Source: Azadirachta indica (taxonomy: Eukaryota > Streptophyta > Magnoliopsida > Sapindales > Meliaceae). Taken from it: DNA of 64,000 nt. The notes below the pieces were generated by a model, which was given only the letters and a program-made list of their open reading frames with translations, was not told the origin of the DNA and did not search any database. The stretch lies in NCBI GenBank assembly GCA_022749755.1, contig CM040450.1:11182913-11246912 (forward strand). The letters are read 5' to 3'. Position numbers and translations under genes: made by a program. This document shows positions 35,091 through 48,039 of the stretch, piece after piece; position 1 is the first letter of the stretch, and every line of letters begins with the position of its first letter.

Positions 35091-36857
35091 AATTGCATTG
35101 TCGCATACTACATCTAAATCCTTGAGGTTATGCCTCACTTCAACATCCCTTACCCTTACACACCACTCTTGTTAGTAGCTTTAGTTATTTGAAATATAGC
35201 TTTTCCTAGTAGATTGTAGATTTGCTTAAGCATTTCAATAAGTTTGAGTAAGTTTTTAAGTTAGAGCTTGTGTTAGTAGCAATAGCATATAATATTTGAA
35301 TAAACCAAGTGAGCTTGTACAGAATGCAGTCAGTCAAAAGGGAGATAAACCCATTTGGTGGAAAGCATTAAGCCATTAAATTGAAGATGAATTTTCTTAC
35401 GTTTTATTTTATGTCCATGGGATCCCTCATTGAGCAGTGCTTTCTCTTCTCCCTGGATTTCAGTTTCAAATGAATAATATACCATTAGAACAAGTCTGTT
35501 CTATAATACAACTGTCATATGGTACAAGGGGTTGTCCAATGATTTTGTGAAATTCAGGATCTTCTTATTTCACTATAGTAATAACTACAGGCAGCTCCTT
35601 TGCTTTTTTGTACCACACAGAGCCTGTATTTTTCAACAGTAAAGTGTGTATTTGTTGAGTGATTATATTTTATATAAATCCTAAAAATGGGTGGAAAAAG
35701 TGTAAATTTTGTGTCAACACAAAATGATAAAACCATGCTTGTAAGACTATATCCTAATGACTCTTTCAAATCACCATAAATTTTATAAGTTATGTTCTGC
35801 TCTTGAATAATTAACATTATTTGTTTCTAATATTTAGTAATTCATCAACTTTTTTAATAAATGTTATTAAAACATATTATAAACGTGTTTATAAGTTAAA
35901 TAGTATCACAATCTAAAATATTTAAGAGCACCAAAAAATAAATTTAGAAAAAGTAATATCATACATGCACATGTTTTGTTCGATCAAAAAGATTTTTTCA
36001 ATGTTAGATTTTTTTTATTCTTTTAGAATTGTTTTGGTTGACTTTAAAAAAAAAAGTTTTTAGAAATTAAAGATAATTTTTTTACTTATAAAATAGGGGT
36101 ATTTTCTTATACCTCTCCCAAGGTTTAAAAAAATTACACTTACATAGAAAATTTGTGAAAATTAACAAATTCTTCCCGTGTTAGCAGTGACGACAACGAG
36201 GCAGAGATCGGGTGGGGGCATCAATCCCCACCCCCAGCTCCGATTGAACTTTGGATTCTCATCTCCATCCTATACCTAGTTTGGACAAACCGGGGATAGG
36301 ACAAGGAGATCTCCAATTTGGATCGAGGATTTCTATAGTCCTCTGGTCTCGTATTGACCCCAGTTGACTTTTTAAAACATATTTCAATTTTAAAGTTTCA
36401 ACACTAGACATATAAAAAATATATATATAACATCTTATCATTGCACTACTTGTGTTCATTAATTAAAACATATAAATAAAAATATTTGCTAAATATATAT
36501 ATTTAATTTGTATCTTTTAAAATATTATAGATATTAGATTATTATTATTGTTATTATTATTATTATTAATTTTATAGCTTGATTCAAATTCAATATAACT
36601 ATTATTATTATTATTATTTAATGTAACAACAATTTTATCTTTAACAATTATTTTTAAATAACTTTATAATTTAAAACAATTCAAATTTAATAATTATAAC
36701 TATTATTATCATTAACAGTAATCTAACAATAACTTTATTTATACAAATTAACTTAATTAGTTATATTTGTTAATATATATATAATTTTCAAAATAAAGAG
36801 TATATTGATAAAAATTTCAAGTATCATAAAAATATATTTAAAATATTAAACTCACTG
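35091..36857. other. 3' flank of FtsZ2 and gene-free interval
   Basis: The FtsZ2 3' UTR probably ends within a few hundred bases. 36170-36360 is a local GC-rich patch with CCCCACCCCC and GGGGATAGGACAAGGAGATC. It resembles the GGATGGG-type sequence of the MITE-like element at 44.4 kb. (ATT)n microsatellites lie at ~36540-36570 and 36600-36620. No gene. Confidence 0.45.
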
Positions 36858-37730
36858 AGTAGTTACCGCTTACCACCCTCAAACAAGCGGTCAAGTAAAA
36901 ATTTCAAATAAAGAGTTGAAAAGAATTTTGAGAAGACTGTTAGCACTTCAAGGAAGGATTGGTCGAAAAAATTAGATGATGCACTATAGGTTTATCGCAT
37001 GGCATTCAAAACACCCATCAGAATGTCTCCGTATAAGCTAATGTTTGGAAAAGTTTGTCATCTTCTGGTTAAGCTTGAACACAAGGCATATTGGACCATG
37101 AAGATGTTGAATTTAGACATGAAGGCCGCTAGGGAGAAGAGGTTGTTACAACTCCATTAAATGGAAGACTTTAGAAATGAAGCATATGAGAACGCTCAAA
37201 TTTACAAGAAGTGTGTGAAGAAGTGGCATGACAAACACATTTCGAAGCGAGAATTTTAAGCTGGTCAGAAAGTATTATTGTACAATTCTTGTCTTCGATT
37301 CTTTCTTGCAAAATTGCATTCTCGATGGTTAGGTCCTTTTATAGTGGTTTGTGTTTCTATATGGTGTGGTTGAAATTAGTCATGAAACTAAAGGAACATT
37401 CAAAGTGAATGGACAACAATTAAAGCAATATGTGAAAAATAAATTCGAGCAATATAAGATTGTGGTTACCTTGGCTAGTGCTTGAGTATACTTGGTTGCT
37501 ATGGTCGCACTCCGTTCGACTGAAGACATTAAATTTAGTGTTTCTTAGGAGACAACCCAAGTTTTATATCTTTTATTTAGTTAAAATTTTCTTTGAGTTA
37601 CAATGTCTTGTTTTAATAGTTGTTTTACTAATTTTTGTGTGTTTTTTGTGTAGGTGAAGATATTATTGATACTCGCGAGTAGCATGTAAAAACTTTTTCT
37701 TTTGTTCGAGGACGAACAAACATTAAGTAT
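36858..37730 (+). pseudogene. Ty3/gypsy integrase C-terminal remnant up to the polypurine tract
   Basis: It starts [20 protein letters not shown], the gypsy integrase motif containing the last catalytic Glu (here in NKE). Then, in shifting frames: [13 protein letters not shown] and ETKGTFKVNGQQLKQY. Near 37709 the phrase TTCGAGGACGAACAAACATT and the purine-rich AAGTATAGAGGTG resemble the end of gypsy internal regions before the 3' LTR. The rest of pol is missing upstream; the sequence begins abruptly. Confidence 0.75.
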
Positions 37731-38500
37731 AGAGGTGTCAACTTGTTTTAACATGAAAGACATGAAAACAGAGCATACAAGCATGCTCGCTAGCCATTCG
37801 TGGAAGTCACAAAGCCTTATTTTGGAGAACTAAAATGCAAGCAAATAAGGACTAAAATGTAAAATTACCAAAATATAGATTTAAAGTAAAAATAATTAAA
37901 AGGAAGGAGGTTCAGTTGAAATTTCTCGCAGGAATCGCCTTCGTTGGCAAAATAAATGGCGCGGCCGCACCAAATTATGGCGCGCCCATGCCATGCCTTC
38001 TGCTTCCTGGCGCCTACACAAAAACCCCCGGTTGCAAATTTTCCTCCGCTTGTTACAATTTTTTTCATTTCCAAACATAAACACTCCCTCCCCTCGCTTT
38101 CCAACAACACAAGTACTCTCATTACAAATTCTTTTCACTCAATTACCATCCTACAAGCACAAACACATAACAATTCAGGTTCAAGTAAGTCTTATTTGCC
38201 ATTTTTAACTTCATTTTTTTACTTTTGTGCCTAAGTTGGAGAAACTTGTTAATTGTGGTATTTGTTGACTTGGTGATTTGAGTTAGAAATCTTGTAGAAG
38301 TTGTGGTTTTTTGCTGTATTAGAAGTGATTGTGGTTGTTTTGTGTTTTTCTTTGGTGGAAAAGAAAGGCTTCGGAGTTGGATTGGGTGGGTTTTCAAAGA
38401 TGCACACCAAGTGTTTGACAAAATGTTTGAATGAAATTTAGAGTAAATATCTTGAGTTTACTCATTGGGAAACAATTGGAGGGTATTCTAGGAGTGAAAG
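37731..38500 (+). repeat. Probable gypsy LTR / leader sequence
   Basis: It begins GTGTCAACTTGTTTTAACAT just after the polypurine tract. It contains a GC-rich block (GGCGCGGCCGCACC at ~37957, GGCGCGCCCATGCC at ~37979) and a 5' UTR-like pyrimidine stretch at 38040-38180. No second LTR copy was found in the window, so ends are approximate. Confidence 0.4.
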
Positions 38501-38597
38501 GCAGGTAGTACAAGTGAACTGAAGTGCAAGAGAGGGGTAGGACAAGTGTGCATTCCCAGTATTCGGTGAATTGCCGGAAAGAAATTTTCAAAGAAGA

Positions 38598-39454
38598 ATG
38601 GCACCGAAAAAGGATAGTTCGTCACAAGCTTCACCCTCCTTTGATAGTAGAAGATTTATTTTGTCCGAAGCAGAGAAGAAATTTAAAAATTTTGAAAAAG
38701 ATGAGAAAACAATAATAAGAGAGCGGGCATTCAAACTGGGCTCGGGAGATTGAGAGATTTTGTAATTTATACAGGATCGAAAATGGGAATCACTTACTAA
38801 TTATCCTACTCAAGCAATAGTGTCATTAGTGCAAGAATTCTATTCGAATGCTTTAGTGAGTAGAGATAATGATTGAGTGTATGTTTGGGAAAAAAAAATT
38901 TCGTTTAGTCCAAAGGCCATCACCTCATATTATGGCTTACCCACCGTTGATGAAGATAAGGATTTATATGATGCATTCAATAGAGATGAAGACAACTACA
39001 CTATGATCATCAAAGAGTTATGTGTTCCCAGCACACAATGGTTGAAGGGACGAGGTAAAAACAATAAATCTCTCACTTTTTTAGAAAAATACACTTAATA
39101 GGTACGCCAAGACTTAGCATAAATTCATTTGCTCCAATTTCATGCTTACTTTCCACCTCAATGAAGTGAACAAAGAGAGCAGTATTGCTCTATTATATTT
39201 GTGCTGGCATTATAATTAATATAGGAAAGGTGATACGAGAAAGTTTGGTCGCATCTATTGAAGTAAAAATAATGGGAGGACATATACACCTTTATCTCAT
39301 TACTGCCTTATGCTTAAAGGCAATAGTAAGGGTAAGAGAAACGAAGTATAAGGTGAATTCAAACTCTCCAAATGACAGGGTAGTAATTTCCAAATTTAAT
39401 TGTTGGGTAAAACACATGGCGCTGACACGCCACTTGATGGTGCGGCCATGCTAA
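38598..39454 (+). pseudogene. Degenerate 'putative plant transposon protein' module
   Basis: It starts MAPKKDSSSQASPSFDSRRF. It continues over frameshifts and stops with TNYPTQAIVSLVQEFYSNAL (~38800), SFSPKAITSYYGLPTVDEDK (~38903), RDEDNYTMIIKELCVPSTQW (~38988) and INIGKVIRESLVASIEVKIM (~39218), ending KHMALTRHLMVRPC at 39454. This pattern is the plant-specific domain found in retroelement-associated ORFs and annotated as 'putative plant transposon protein'; its role is unknown to me. Several stops (e.g. TGA ~38752 and ~38874) make this copy non-functional. Confidence 0.6.
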
Positions 39455-39469
39455 ACTTTGGCACAGCAG

Positions 39470-39767
39470 CACCATACTATCTTCTTCCAAGGTTTAAAAA
39501 TCTTGTAAATTAGTCCCTAATTCTTTTGCACTTTAATCCCTATATATCTTGCATTTTAGCCCTTGAATCTCTTGCAATTTGGTCTTTGAACATCTTCCTT
39601 TTCAAGCTAAAATCATCTTTTTCAAATTGAATTCACTTTAAAAAGTCAATTCTCTCTTAATCTACAACATATAACCAAAACACATCAAATTTTAATGAAA
39701 CTTGAGGATTAAACAAATATATCAAGTTAAAGAGTGAATAATAAGCGCACGTTTTATGCACTTATCA
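39470..39767 (-). repeat. LTR fragment, minus orientation
   Basis: Read on the minus strand, it starts TGATAAGTGCATAAAACGTG at 39767, a start I associate with plant gypsy LTRs. Short phrases such as TTGCAATTTGG and TTTTGCACTTTAATCCC repeat a similar theme inside. The partner LTR is not in the window. Confidence 0.4.
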
Positions 39768-42700
39768 AATTTCAACAAAAACAACGTAGGTTTATTTTTC
39801 TCATAATTAATTTTGTGTTTTTAATCATCTGTTTTACATAAAATAATTTTGGGATTCTTAAAATGTTATATAAAAACTAAAAATAATTCTTGAAAATGAC
39901 ATAAAACAACTATTAAAAGCTATTATGTTTGTCATTCTTCATGATTTCACCAAAGAAGTACCAAAATTGGCCCATCCTATTTTCTTCTAAAATAAAGAAT
40001 TATGTGAGCTTAGCCTAAATGCAAAGCCAATGGCAAAATTCAACTTTTTTTTTTAATGTTACAAACTTGTTATTTTACAACTCTATTAATATTTTATCAA
40101 AAATCTATTAGGAATCTTACTGAAAAGTTTGACATCTGTTATGACATACCCAGCACTCAGAGATCTACTCTCATTGGAGACAGATATTTACTTAGAAATC
40201 TTAGGATATTCCTACCTATCATGGGAAATTCTTACTAGCCATAATTGGTATGAGTCAAATGCATACATATGAGAAACATGCATTCTCACCATCAGGACAA
40301 GCCCTAATGGTTTAATAGCAAAAATCAACTTAAAAAATAAAAAAAATTAATTATCAAGATGCATGATCCATATGTTAAGTTTTAACCCAAAAATCTAAAT
40401 TTTGTTGTCACCAAAAAGAATAAATAAATAAATAAAGAAAACAAAAATAAAAATTAAAAGCACAACCCAAATTGGAACAAAAAAGAAAATTGTCCACATT
40501 GTTGTATGGTCGACGGAAAATGATTCATTTTCAAAATGGGTCCATATAGTAGTTGAATATGCAACCACCAATTTTACCTCAAACTCAAAATTCTTTTCCA
40601 CACCACTATAAATAGGATTAAGGATAATTTCATTGAAATCTCTTTTTTTTAATATTATATAATTACATATACAATTTGGTAATCTATTAACATTATAATC
40701 GAACATTAATAAAAAATTGTCAAGAGCCAAGATAAGTGTGATTTTGATGCTACCCGTGACTATTGACATTATAATCAAACATCTGTTTGGACTATCTATT
40801 AAGTGTTTAAACAAGTACAATTATAATGTCGCTTGTAAAAGTGTATGCCCAATTTAAATAAAATCTACTTGTATTTAAGAAAAATCTATTCTAAGGTCAT
40901 TACGAGTACTCAGAACCTTTTGATTTTAAGTAAGAAATATAAGAACTTATCACTAAATTATTAGCAAGTAGCTTATATTCATTTAAACTTTTAGTTCTTA
41001 CAATATATAAAAAACTTTAATTTACAGTCAATTGATCGTTTTAAAGATGTGATAAATATTATAATCTTTTTAATTTTTTTTTAAATTGTCTCGAGGAACA
41101 TTATCTGTTTAAGGGTTAATTTTAACTTATCTTATTAGTTTTTATTTATTAACAAACTTTAAATTAAGATTTCCATTTATTATAAGCTAGTATTGCATCT
41201 TCATGCTACTTTGACGGTCTAAATTAATCATTGACCATGTTCAACCAAAAAAGTTACTTCATTACTCTTTATGAACACTGTATAAAAACAAAGGTGTATT
41301 AAAATAATATTTTTCTTTTAAAATAATAATTAATTTTTCAAAATAGGTGGACCTTGGTGAAATTACACTAGTAGTAAGAGGCTCTTAAAGATATTATGCA
41401 AAAAGAATGAGACCTACTTTTGTACGAAATTTGGTTAAATTTGTAAACAGCTTTTGATTTGTCTTCTTTAAGACATAGACAATTGACAAGACCTAGTGCC
41501 AATAGGGCCAAAACAGAAAACACCCCAAGTGGATAACGTGCCCTACCACACAAAATAACATAATAACCACTAGTGTTGAAATTACTTGCAATTTTGGACT
41601 ATGGAAGCACTCTTTTTAATTTTATATGACAATTCCTAGGGCCAATTTTATGTGATATAAGCAACCAATAAAAATTGATCACATCTATGGGAACCACTAC
41701 AATGTCAAGTCACATCTATGATTTTTAAATTATAATTAAATGTAGAATATATTAAAAAAAACTATTATAAATATGGGCCAAAAGTATAATGCAATGTCTA
41801 CAATATATAGACATTAAATTGTAGTCGATGAATTAGATTTCATGTAATGTGATGGGCATTATAGTAATAAGATGTATCTAATTCATCTCACTTATGTACG
41901 TTTATTACAATTGTAATATACAACGTTTATATTGTAGTATGACTCGTAATTATGAAACTAGTTTTTGATGAAGTAATCAAACTATATGATTTATGCAAGT
42001 TGAATAATTAAATTATGATATTACCCTTTTGTAATATGTAACTCATGTGAACTTGCACATATATCATGTGATTCACTTCAACAATCAATCAACTGAATAT
42101 TGTGAAATAATTAAGATAGTTAAGAGAAAAACGACAAAAAATTAGTTATTTTTCTTTCAAAATATGAGTATAAAAGGCAGTATTTTAGTCATTTTTCTAA
42201 AATATTTTCATTCTTCTTTTTTAAAATTTTCTCTTATTTTTTCTAAATTAATACAAGACTTTAGAGATTGAAGATAGAGCTTTAAATAGAACAAAACTTG
42301 CATTAAAATTGCTATAATTTATAAATATATTGTTAATTTTATAACATCACAAAATATTGTATCTCAAAATAGGAAGTTTGAGATGGGTAATACACTTCCT
42401 TTATTGTACCGTCATTTCACCTCAATCACCTTGTATATTGCTTCCTAAATATATCTAGCATTTGTAAATGATTAAATGAAGTACCTGCCAGCAAGCATCC
42501 AAATTCCTTTGGGGTTGATTGATATTTTCACAACTCAAATTTAAGAAGCCTCCTTTAACAACCTACAATGTTTCTCCTCAAAAGTAAGGTGAATTCAACT
42601 TACTAAGGTTTAGTTTGAAGTTGTTGAGTTTTTATTGTGTTTTTGAAACACAATAATTAAAATATTTTATTAGCATGTAATTTTATTTGATAATTAATAT

Positions 42701-44426
42701 TTATCTTTCGCTCACATATTTATCCTTCATAATTAGAAATTTTATTTCATAATAATTACAACTTAAAAATCACAGTTCAATAGATCCATATAGAACCTAA
42801 ATGAAATAAAGATACATTTTGTTAAATTATGAAAAAAAAATGAAAATGTGAAAAAAAATCTTAAATCTCTATGAGAGAATTATCAAATCCGTGACAAAAT
42901 GATCATGAAGAAAAATATAATTTTGTTGATAAAGGGAATTACGTAAAAAGATAACATGATCTCTATATTTATGATAAAGTAAACTTATTCTTTAAGTTAA
43001 CTAAAATCCGAGTAAGAAATCTTACCTTATTAAGAAAATAAAGACTTAAGAGACTTTCGGTAATGATTTAAGCAATAGAATCATCTCTAAGTTGTCCCTA
43101 ATTTTAATTCTTTTCAATCTACTATCAACATTTAATTGCAATATCTTGCTAAGTAGACAAGAGAATTTTTATATTTACCACGAGAAATTTTTAATAAAAA
43201 AATATATTTTTATTAATAAAGAAATTTTTTTAACAAAATAATTTGACCTTACTATTTATAATAATATATGAACTAATTCCTTAAATTAACTGAAATATAA
43301 AAAATAATTTTCAACTTATTAAGAAAATAAAGACTTAAATAATATACCAAATACCACTCTAATTAAATTGATAAGACAAAGACTTGTGATAATGAGTTGT
43401 TCTTATTTTGTCATCTAATATCAAATTATATTTACATTTAAAATGACAACATTTTGACCTTTTATGGTTGCACAAATTATGTAATTAGTGGATTTTTCCT
43501 AATATATAATTGCAAATCTAATCAATTTTTTATCACACCAATTAATATTTTTTCACTTCGTTGTCTTAAAATATCCATATAATTAAATAATTAAATTTAT
43601 TGCTTTATACATACTAGAGAAAAAGTTAACCACACTTATTATTTGAATTCATAAATGTGCATAAAAATAAATATAATTTCATACATTTAATTATTAAAAT
43701 AATTATAATTAAATGAATATTATACTAATTTTTAACCAAATAATAATAATCAACGAAGGCTACATGGGTATTTGTACACTTAATCATGTATTAAAATTTA
43801 CATTTAATCAAATTATAGACGTATTTCTTTTCGTATATAACTTAAATATTAATCACACTACCTAACACTATCAAAGTTTAAAAATGAGACATGACTAAAT
43901 TAAATCAATCAATTTTTTTAAACAATAAATAACATGAACAAAAATGAAAAAACCGAAAAAGGAGGAAGCAAAGAAAAAAAATTTTTAAAAAAAAGAGAGG
44001 TAGTTAAGGTGTACATCGAATAAATATCTCTTGAGAATTCTCCAAGTCTCTATCTCATTAAATTAAAGAAAAAGAAAGGAAATTATATTTTTATACGGTA
44101 TTTTAGTTTTCACTACCTCAAAATCAAATTTCCCAACCCTATTGGCCCCAATCCAAAATAAAATCAACATCAACATTACCATCCTCCAAAAATTCATCTA
44201 AAGAATCTCAATCAACATTTGAGTTATTCTTTCCACATCTCTTTCTTTATCTTTGAACAAAATTTAAATTTAATGTAATTCAATTCAATTTATCAAACTT
44301 GAACCTAACTAAAACACACAAATGCGGAATCCAGTAAATATAATAACATTAGAGTCCCCAATATTTTAAATTTTCTCAAATTAAAATATAAGTTATTCAA
44401 TTATACTTAATAAGTCCCTAACAAGT
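39768..44426. other. Long gene-free AT-rich interval
   Basis: No supported gene. A 141-codon minus-strand frame (40395-40820) is AT-rich and hydrophobic at one end and matches nothing I recognise. A diverged direct duplication occurs at ~42925-43075 and ~43205-43350, sharing TTATTAAGAAAATAAAGACT. The rest shows no clear boundaries. Confidence 0.45.
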
Positions 44427-44920
44427 GAGGATGGGAATAAGATGGGGATTGCCATCTTCAAATCCCGAGGATTTGGGGCGAGTTTATCCCCGAATCTACC
44501 CCTTCTTCATTTTGTAAGAAATCAACTCGACCTCAACCAACCCTTCTTTGACCCCGTTTGACCAAGTTATAATATTGTTATAAGACCATGCTACAGCATC
44601 CTAGCTCAAGTTACAAGATTGTGCTATATAATGTGGCCTTGCTATAGTGGTTGTTACAAGATGACCTTGTCATAGTGGTTGCTATAGTACATGGCCTTGG
44701 AATTTTGGGCCTCCTACAGTGTTTACTACAATAATTTTGTGAGGATAAACGGGATGAGACGAGGCAAAACATATAATCCCCAAACATGCTCTAATTTTCA
44801 AATGGATTGAGTTTTAAGATTCTAAACCCACTTTAATTTTTAAACGAATTAAGTTTTTAAGTCTTAAACCCACTAGGAGGTCCCGCAAATTCGGAGATTT
44901 TTCCCATCCCTTCAACACTT
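44420..44920. mobile_element. MITE-like element with CAAGTG...GATGGGAA inverted ends
   Basis: The left end CAAGTGAGGATGGGAATAAG and the right end, read inward CAAGTGTTGAAGGGATGGGA, are imperfect inverted repeats. Inside (44630-44720) is a short tandem repeat of a ~30-base unit resembling TGGCCTTGCTATAGTGGTTG. Non-coding. Superfamily unclear. Confidence 0.45.
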
Positions 44921-45457
44921 GATACCATAAAAATAGTAGAATTATTCTTACAATATTAAATTTGACATACTACATAATACCAGAAATTTGAGAGTTTATT
45001 TCTTTGAAAAACTTATTTGTTAAGTATGTGCCAAGATTGTGCAATATGATCATCCATCAAAGCCTTTTCTTACTTTCAATCGACCACATGGTCACTGAAG
45101 GCTTCAACAAAGATTTCTTTTATTGTTCAATAATTTTTTTTAAATATACATAGAATATCTAAAAGCATATATATAAATCATGGAATACAGATTAATTAAT
45201 ATTTACTTTTAATTATTTTATATTTTTATCATTTAATAATATTCCATCACATCAATTTGTACCTTATAGTTTACACGAAATATTTGCATTACATATTACA
45301 TATGTATATGTGAAGGATTAGTTGATGATTATTGATGAAGGACCTACTAAAAACAAGTAGAAAAAACTATATCTTTATTTGAAATATTATACAAATAAAG
45401 GGACTTATTTGGTAAGCACCTAATTTCATTCCAATAATCGGAAAAACAAAAGAAAGA

Positions 45458-45512
45458 CACGTACACTGGTCACTTACCATACAAAAGGAATTCTCCTACT
45501 TTGGTCGACGTG
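45458..45512 (+). promoter_or_regulatory. ACGT-core motifs upstream of BIC1
   Basis: CACGTA at 45458-45463 and ACGTG at 45508-45512 lie 155-210 bp before the BIC1 ATG. bZIP factors such as HY5 bind ACGT-core boxes, and BIC genes are known to be light-induced. The link is inference from position and motif only. Confidence 0.35.
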
Positions 45513-45667
45513 TAAACGAAATCCCCACCCATTTTTGTTTGCTTTATTCCACCCATAAACCTTTCATTCAATCTTCTCTTCAACAACGAGAGATTCAAAG
45601 CTCAAATTATTTTGAAGGACAAGCAAGAAACCTAACCACCATTTTCATTAACCACCGAAAAAAGATA

Positions 45668-46153
45668 ATGCAGCCTGGTGAATTCATTCCTCCTCCTGCT
45701 TCAGAACTCAGCAAACCAAATCATTCCGCTGATACCCAGATCGAGAAACAACACAAATCTTCAGAACCTGATCACTGTCAGAGCAATGAAACGAATGCGC
45801 AGAGTCTGTGTTCTGAAACAAGCGAGCCTGCTGCAGCATCGGAAGGTGTATTATCTTCGGAAGCTGTTGATGCTACGGAAGAGGTGAAGGAAAGGAAGGG
45901 TGGTGAGGAGAAAGAGAAGGGGTTGGCGGAGGAGAATGGACGTGAGAGACTGAAGAGGCATAGGGTTGAAGTGGCGGGTAGGGTTTGGATACCGGAGATA
46001 TGGGGACAAGAGGAGATGTTGAAGGATTGGATTGATTGTTCAGTGTTTGATTCATCGTTAGTTCCTACTGGTATTATGTCAGCTCGAGCAGCGCTGGTTC
46101 AAGATGGAGGACGAGCGAATTCTGGAGGATTAAGAATAGAAAACAGGTGTTAA
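45668..46153 (+). CDS. BIC1: BIC1-type blue-light inhibitor of cryptochromes
   Basis: 161 residues in one exon. BIC proteins bind photoactivated cryptochromes (mainly CRY2) in the nucleus and block their homo-oligomerisation, damping blue-light signalling. The N-terminal half is low-complexity, rich in Ser, Glu and Pro. The conserved cryptochrome-inhibiting domain occupies about residues 92-145: [40 protein letters not shown], then [13 protein letters not shown]. It ends [10 protein letters not shown] chose [10 protein letters not shown] (ATG 45668) as start; the frame is open 43 codons further upstream to an ATG at 45539, but that stretch looks like 5' UTR. A GT at the last codon (CAG/GTGTTA) could be a donor joining an AG at 46312 and changing only the final residue. 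Convergent with CIAO1. Family assignment is confident; BIC1 versus BIC2 is less so. Confidence 0.87.
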   Translation: MQPGEFIPPPASELSKPNHSADTQIEKQHKSSEPDHCQSNETNAQSLCSETSEPAAASEGVLSSEAVDATEEVKERKGGEEKEKGLAEENGRERLKRHRVEVAGRVWIPEIWGQEEMLKDWIDCSVFDSSLVPTGIMSARAALVQDGGRANSGGLRIENRC

Positions 46154-47147
46154 ATTTTTATTTTTTTTTATATCAAAATTATGAGGCTATTTTGATCTGT
46201 TTGTTGATATTAAGTAATGGGAAAAAAAAATTATGGGATTAGTGCAGTTAATTAGTGATGATTGTTCTATTGTTCTTGTAATGAATTTGATGATTAGAGC
46301 ACCTTAATTACAGGGATTAATCTGAAAAATAAGAGTTGAAGACACTCGAAGGTTGCCCTTGCCCACCGAAGAGACTGAAATTTTAATATGGATGAATTTT
46401 TGTGGCCAAATTGTTTTATATTATTTCATTTCTATTCTTTTTCTTCTTTTCCTCAAAACAATACATTGTATCAATAAAAACTAAAACCCTAACCAAAATT
46501 TCCAATTGTTATATCACCACCTGATCTAATTAGAGCAGTTTTTAGAAAAAAAAATGAACTAAAATACTTGGTGCTATCAAGTATTATTCTCAATGCTATT
46601 AATTAAATTTGATAACACTTTAAAAATACACAAGAACTTATATTTCTTTTAGTACTGCCAAAGTCATCCTTGTTAGTCATTATTCTTGTTTGTATCTGTG
46701 GACTAAGGATATTGGAGAACTTGTAGCCGCCCCATAAGGAAACCAGCAGTGGGATACCAAAAGAAAAAAAATTGTGGCACGAAATTGTTTGGAATTCTTT
46801 TGAAAGATGACAAAATTTGTTACGGTTTTCAAATTGGGTCTAGGGCATTTTTTTTTTTTAATTTATGGGTATTATTAATATGCAGTAAAAGTTATTAATT
46901 CAAATCTTCCATTAGTAGTTAATTATGAAGTTTCCATCTTTCATATTAGTTTCTAGGCAGCTTTCACTTTAAATTGTCCCTAAACAACAGGAGGTAAATT
47001 TCACTTAAATTTTCCCTGATCTTGTACAAATCTCAACTTGTGATGTTACTTGTAATATTCAAAATAATTGTTACTTATTTAATTGTTCAACAGTTGTATA
47101 ATATTTAAAGTAGAAAACGGAATAACATTGATCATTTTTTTAAATTT
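46154..47147. other. BIC1 3' flank, gene-free
   Basis: Probable 3' UTR followed by AT-rich DNA. No gene or repeat with clear ends until the MITE at 47148. Confidence 0.5.
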
Positions 47148-47742
47148 GAAATATTATCATATTTCTTTCTTAAAATTTTGAATTGTATTACTTAAATAAA
47201 AATGATGAGAAATATATCACTTACTTCTTCTACAATTATATTTAACCGTTAATTAACTTTTAGATATAAAGATAAATGTGTAAAATATTCTTTATTTGAT
47301 CTTTGCTATTTCGTTGAAAAAAAAAATCTTATGTTTCCGAATCCTTACACAATTAGTTAAAGAGAAGTCGAAAATAATTTATTTTTTTATTTTTTTTAAT
47401 CAATTTTGTTAATATATATTAAAGAGTGCTTTACTTGAAGAATGCTTATTGAAAACAAAATTTATACTTCAAATTATGTTTTTAATTTCCTATCTTTTAT
47501 TCTAATGCCATTTTATTTACTTTGTACACTTAAATTAATTAAAACACACAACAAGACAAAAATAGATATTACAAAAAAAAAAATCATTTTTTAATAAAAA
47601 TATAAATAATTAAGAACTTTTATGTAAATTTAATATTTAGACTTAATTGAATAACATCACACAAAAAAAATGTGATACAATTTTTAATTTTTCTCTCTAA
47701 GTGATACAAACCCAAACCTCAAACAAGGAATATGATAATCCC
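47148..47742 (+). mobile_element. MITE family 1, copy C
   Basis: It starts GAAATATTATCATATTTCTT and ends with an inverted counterpart, read inward GGGATTATCATATTCCTTG. It is collinear with copy B (18604): CAATTATATTTAACCGTTAATTAAC, then TTGAAGAATGCTTATTG and ACACACAACAAGACAAAAAT. It carries ~130 extra bases at ~47300-47435 not in copies A and B, perhaps the longer original interior or a secondary insertion. Confidence 0.7.
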
Positions 47743-47883
47743 TCTCTAAAATTTTAATGTTAGGTTTGCAAAAGTAGGGATAATAAATTTACATTTTAGC
47801 TGATGTGAGGTTTGCCCGCCTAACTTAAAAATTGCTACACAACTACCATAATAATAATCAATAACCACCTAATTTCTGATAAT

Positions 47884-47924
47884 TAAATTGGGATATAAAC
47901 GTTTTATCCCAATTTATATAAATA
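47884..47924. promoter_or_regulatory. Perfect 12-bp inverted repeat overlapping a TATA box
   Basis: TAAATTGGGATA (47884-47895) and TATCCCAATTTA (47905-47916) are exact reverse complements with a 9-base spacer. TATATAAATA (47915-47924) overlaps the right arm and would be a strong TATA box for plus-strand transcription starting near 47950. No gene downstream is recognised; an ATG-led 25-codon segment begins at 48040. Chance in AT-rich DNA is possible, but the GGGA/TCCC core makes it less likely. Confidence 0.35.
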
Positions 47925-48039
47925 AGCTTATCATTTGCCAAATATTAGGTATACAAAACCAACGTACGAAATTTGTACGGTATATATAATGCATTACTTC
48001 CACACAAATTTTCTTCACTTTATTGATTGCTTGCACACA

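Noticed and set aside
37956..38234. 92-codon frame starting MARPHQIMARPC
   Set aside because: Lies in LTR/leader-like GC-rich retroelement sequence; no domain.
36840..39770. Single intact gypsy element
   Set aside because: Integrase end, LTR-like DNA and the transposon-protein module do not form one LTR-to-LTR unit, and the second LTR-like piece is in opposite orientation.
40395..40820. 141-codon open frame on the minus strand
   Set aside because: AT-rich composition, low-complexity Phe/Ile runs, no domain, no promoter or splice context. Most likely chance.
45539..45667. Upstream extension of BIC1 from an ATG at 45539
   Set aside because: The extra 43 residues are not BIC-like, and the family starts with a short Ser/Pro-rich segment like the one from 45668.
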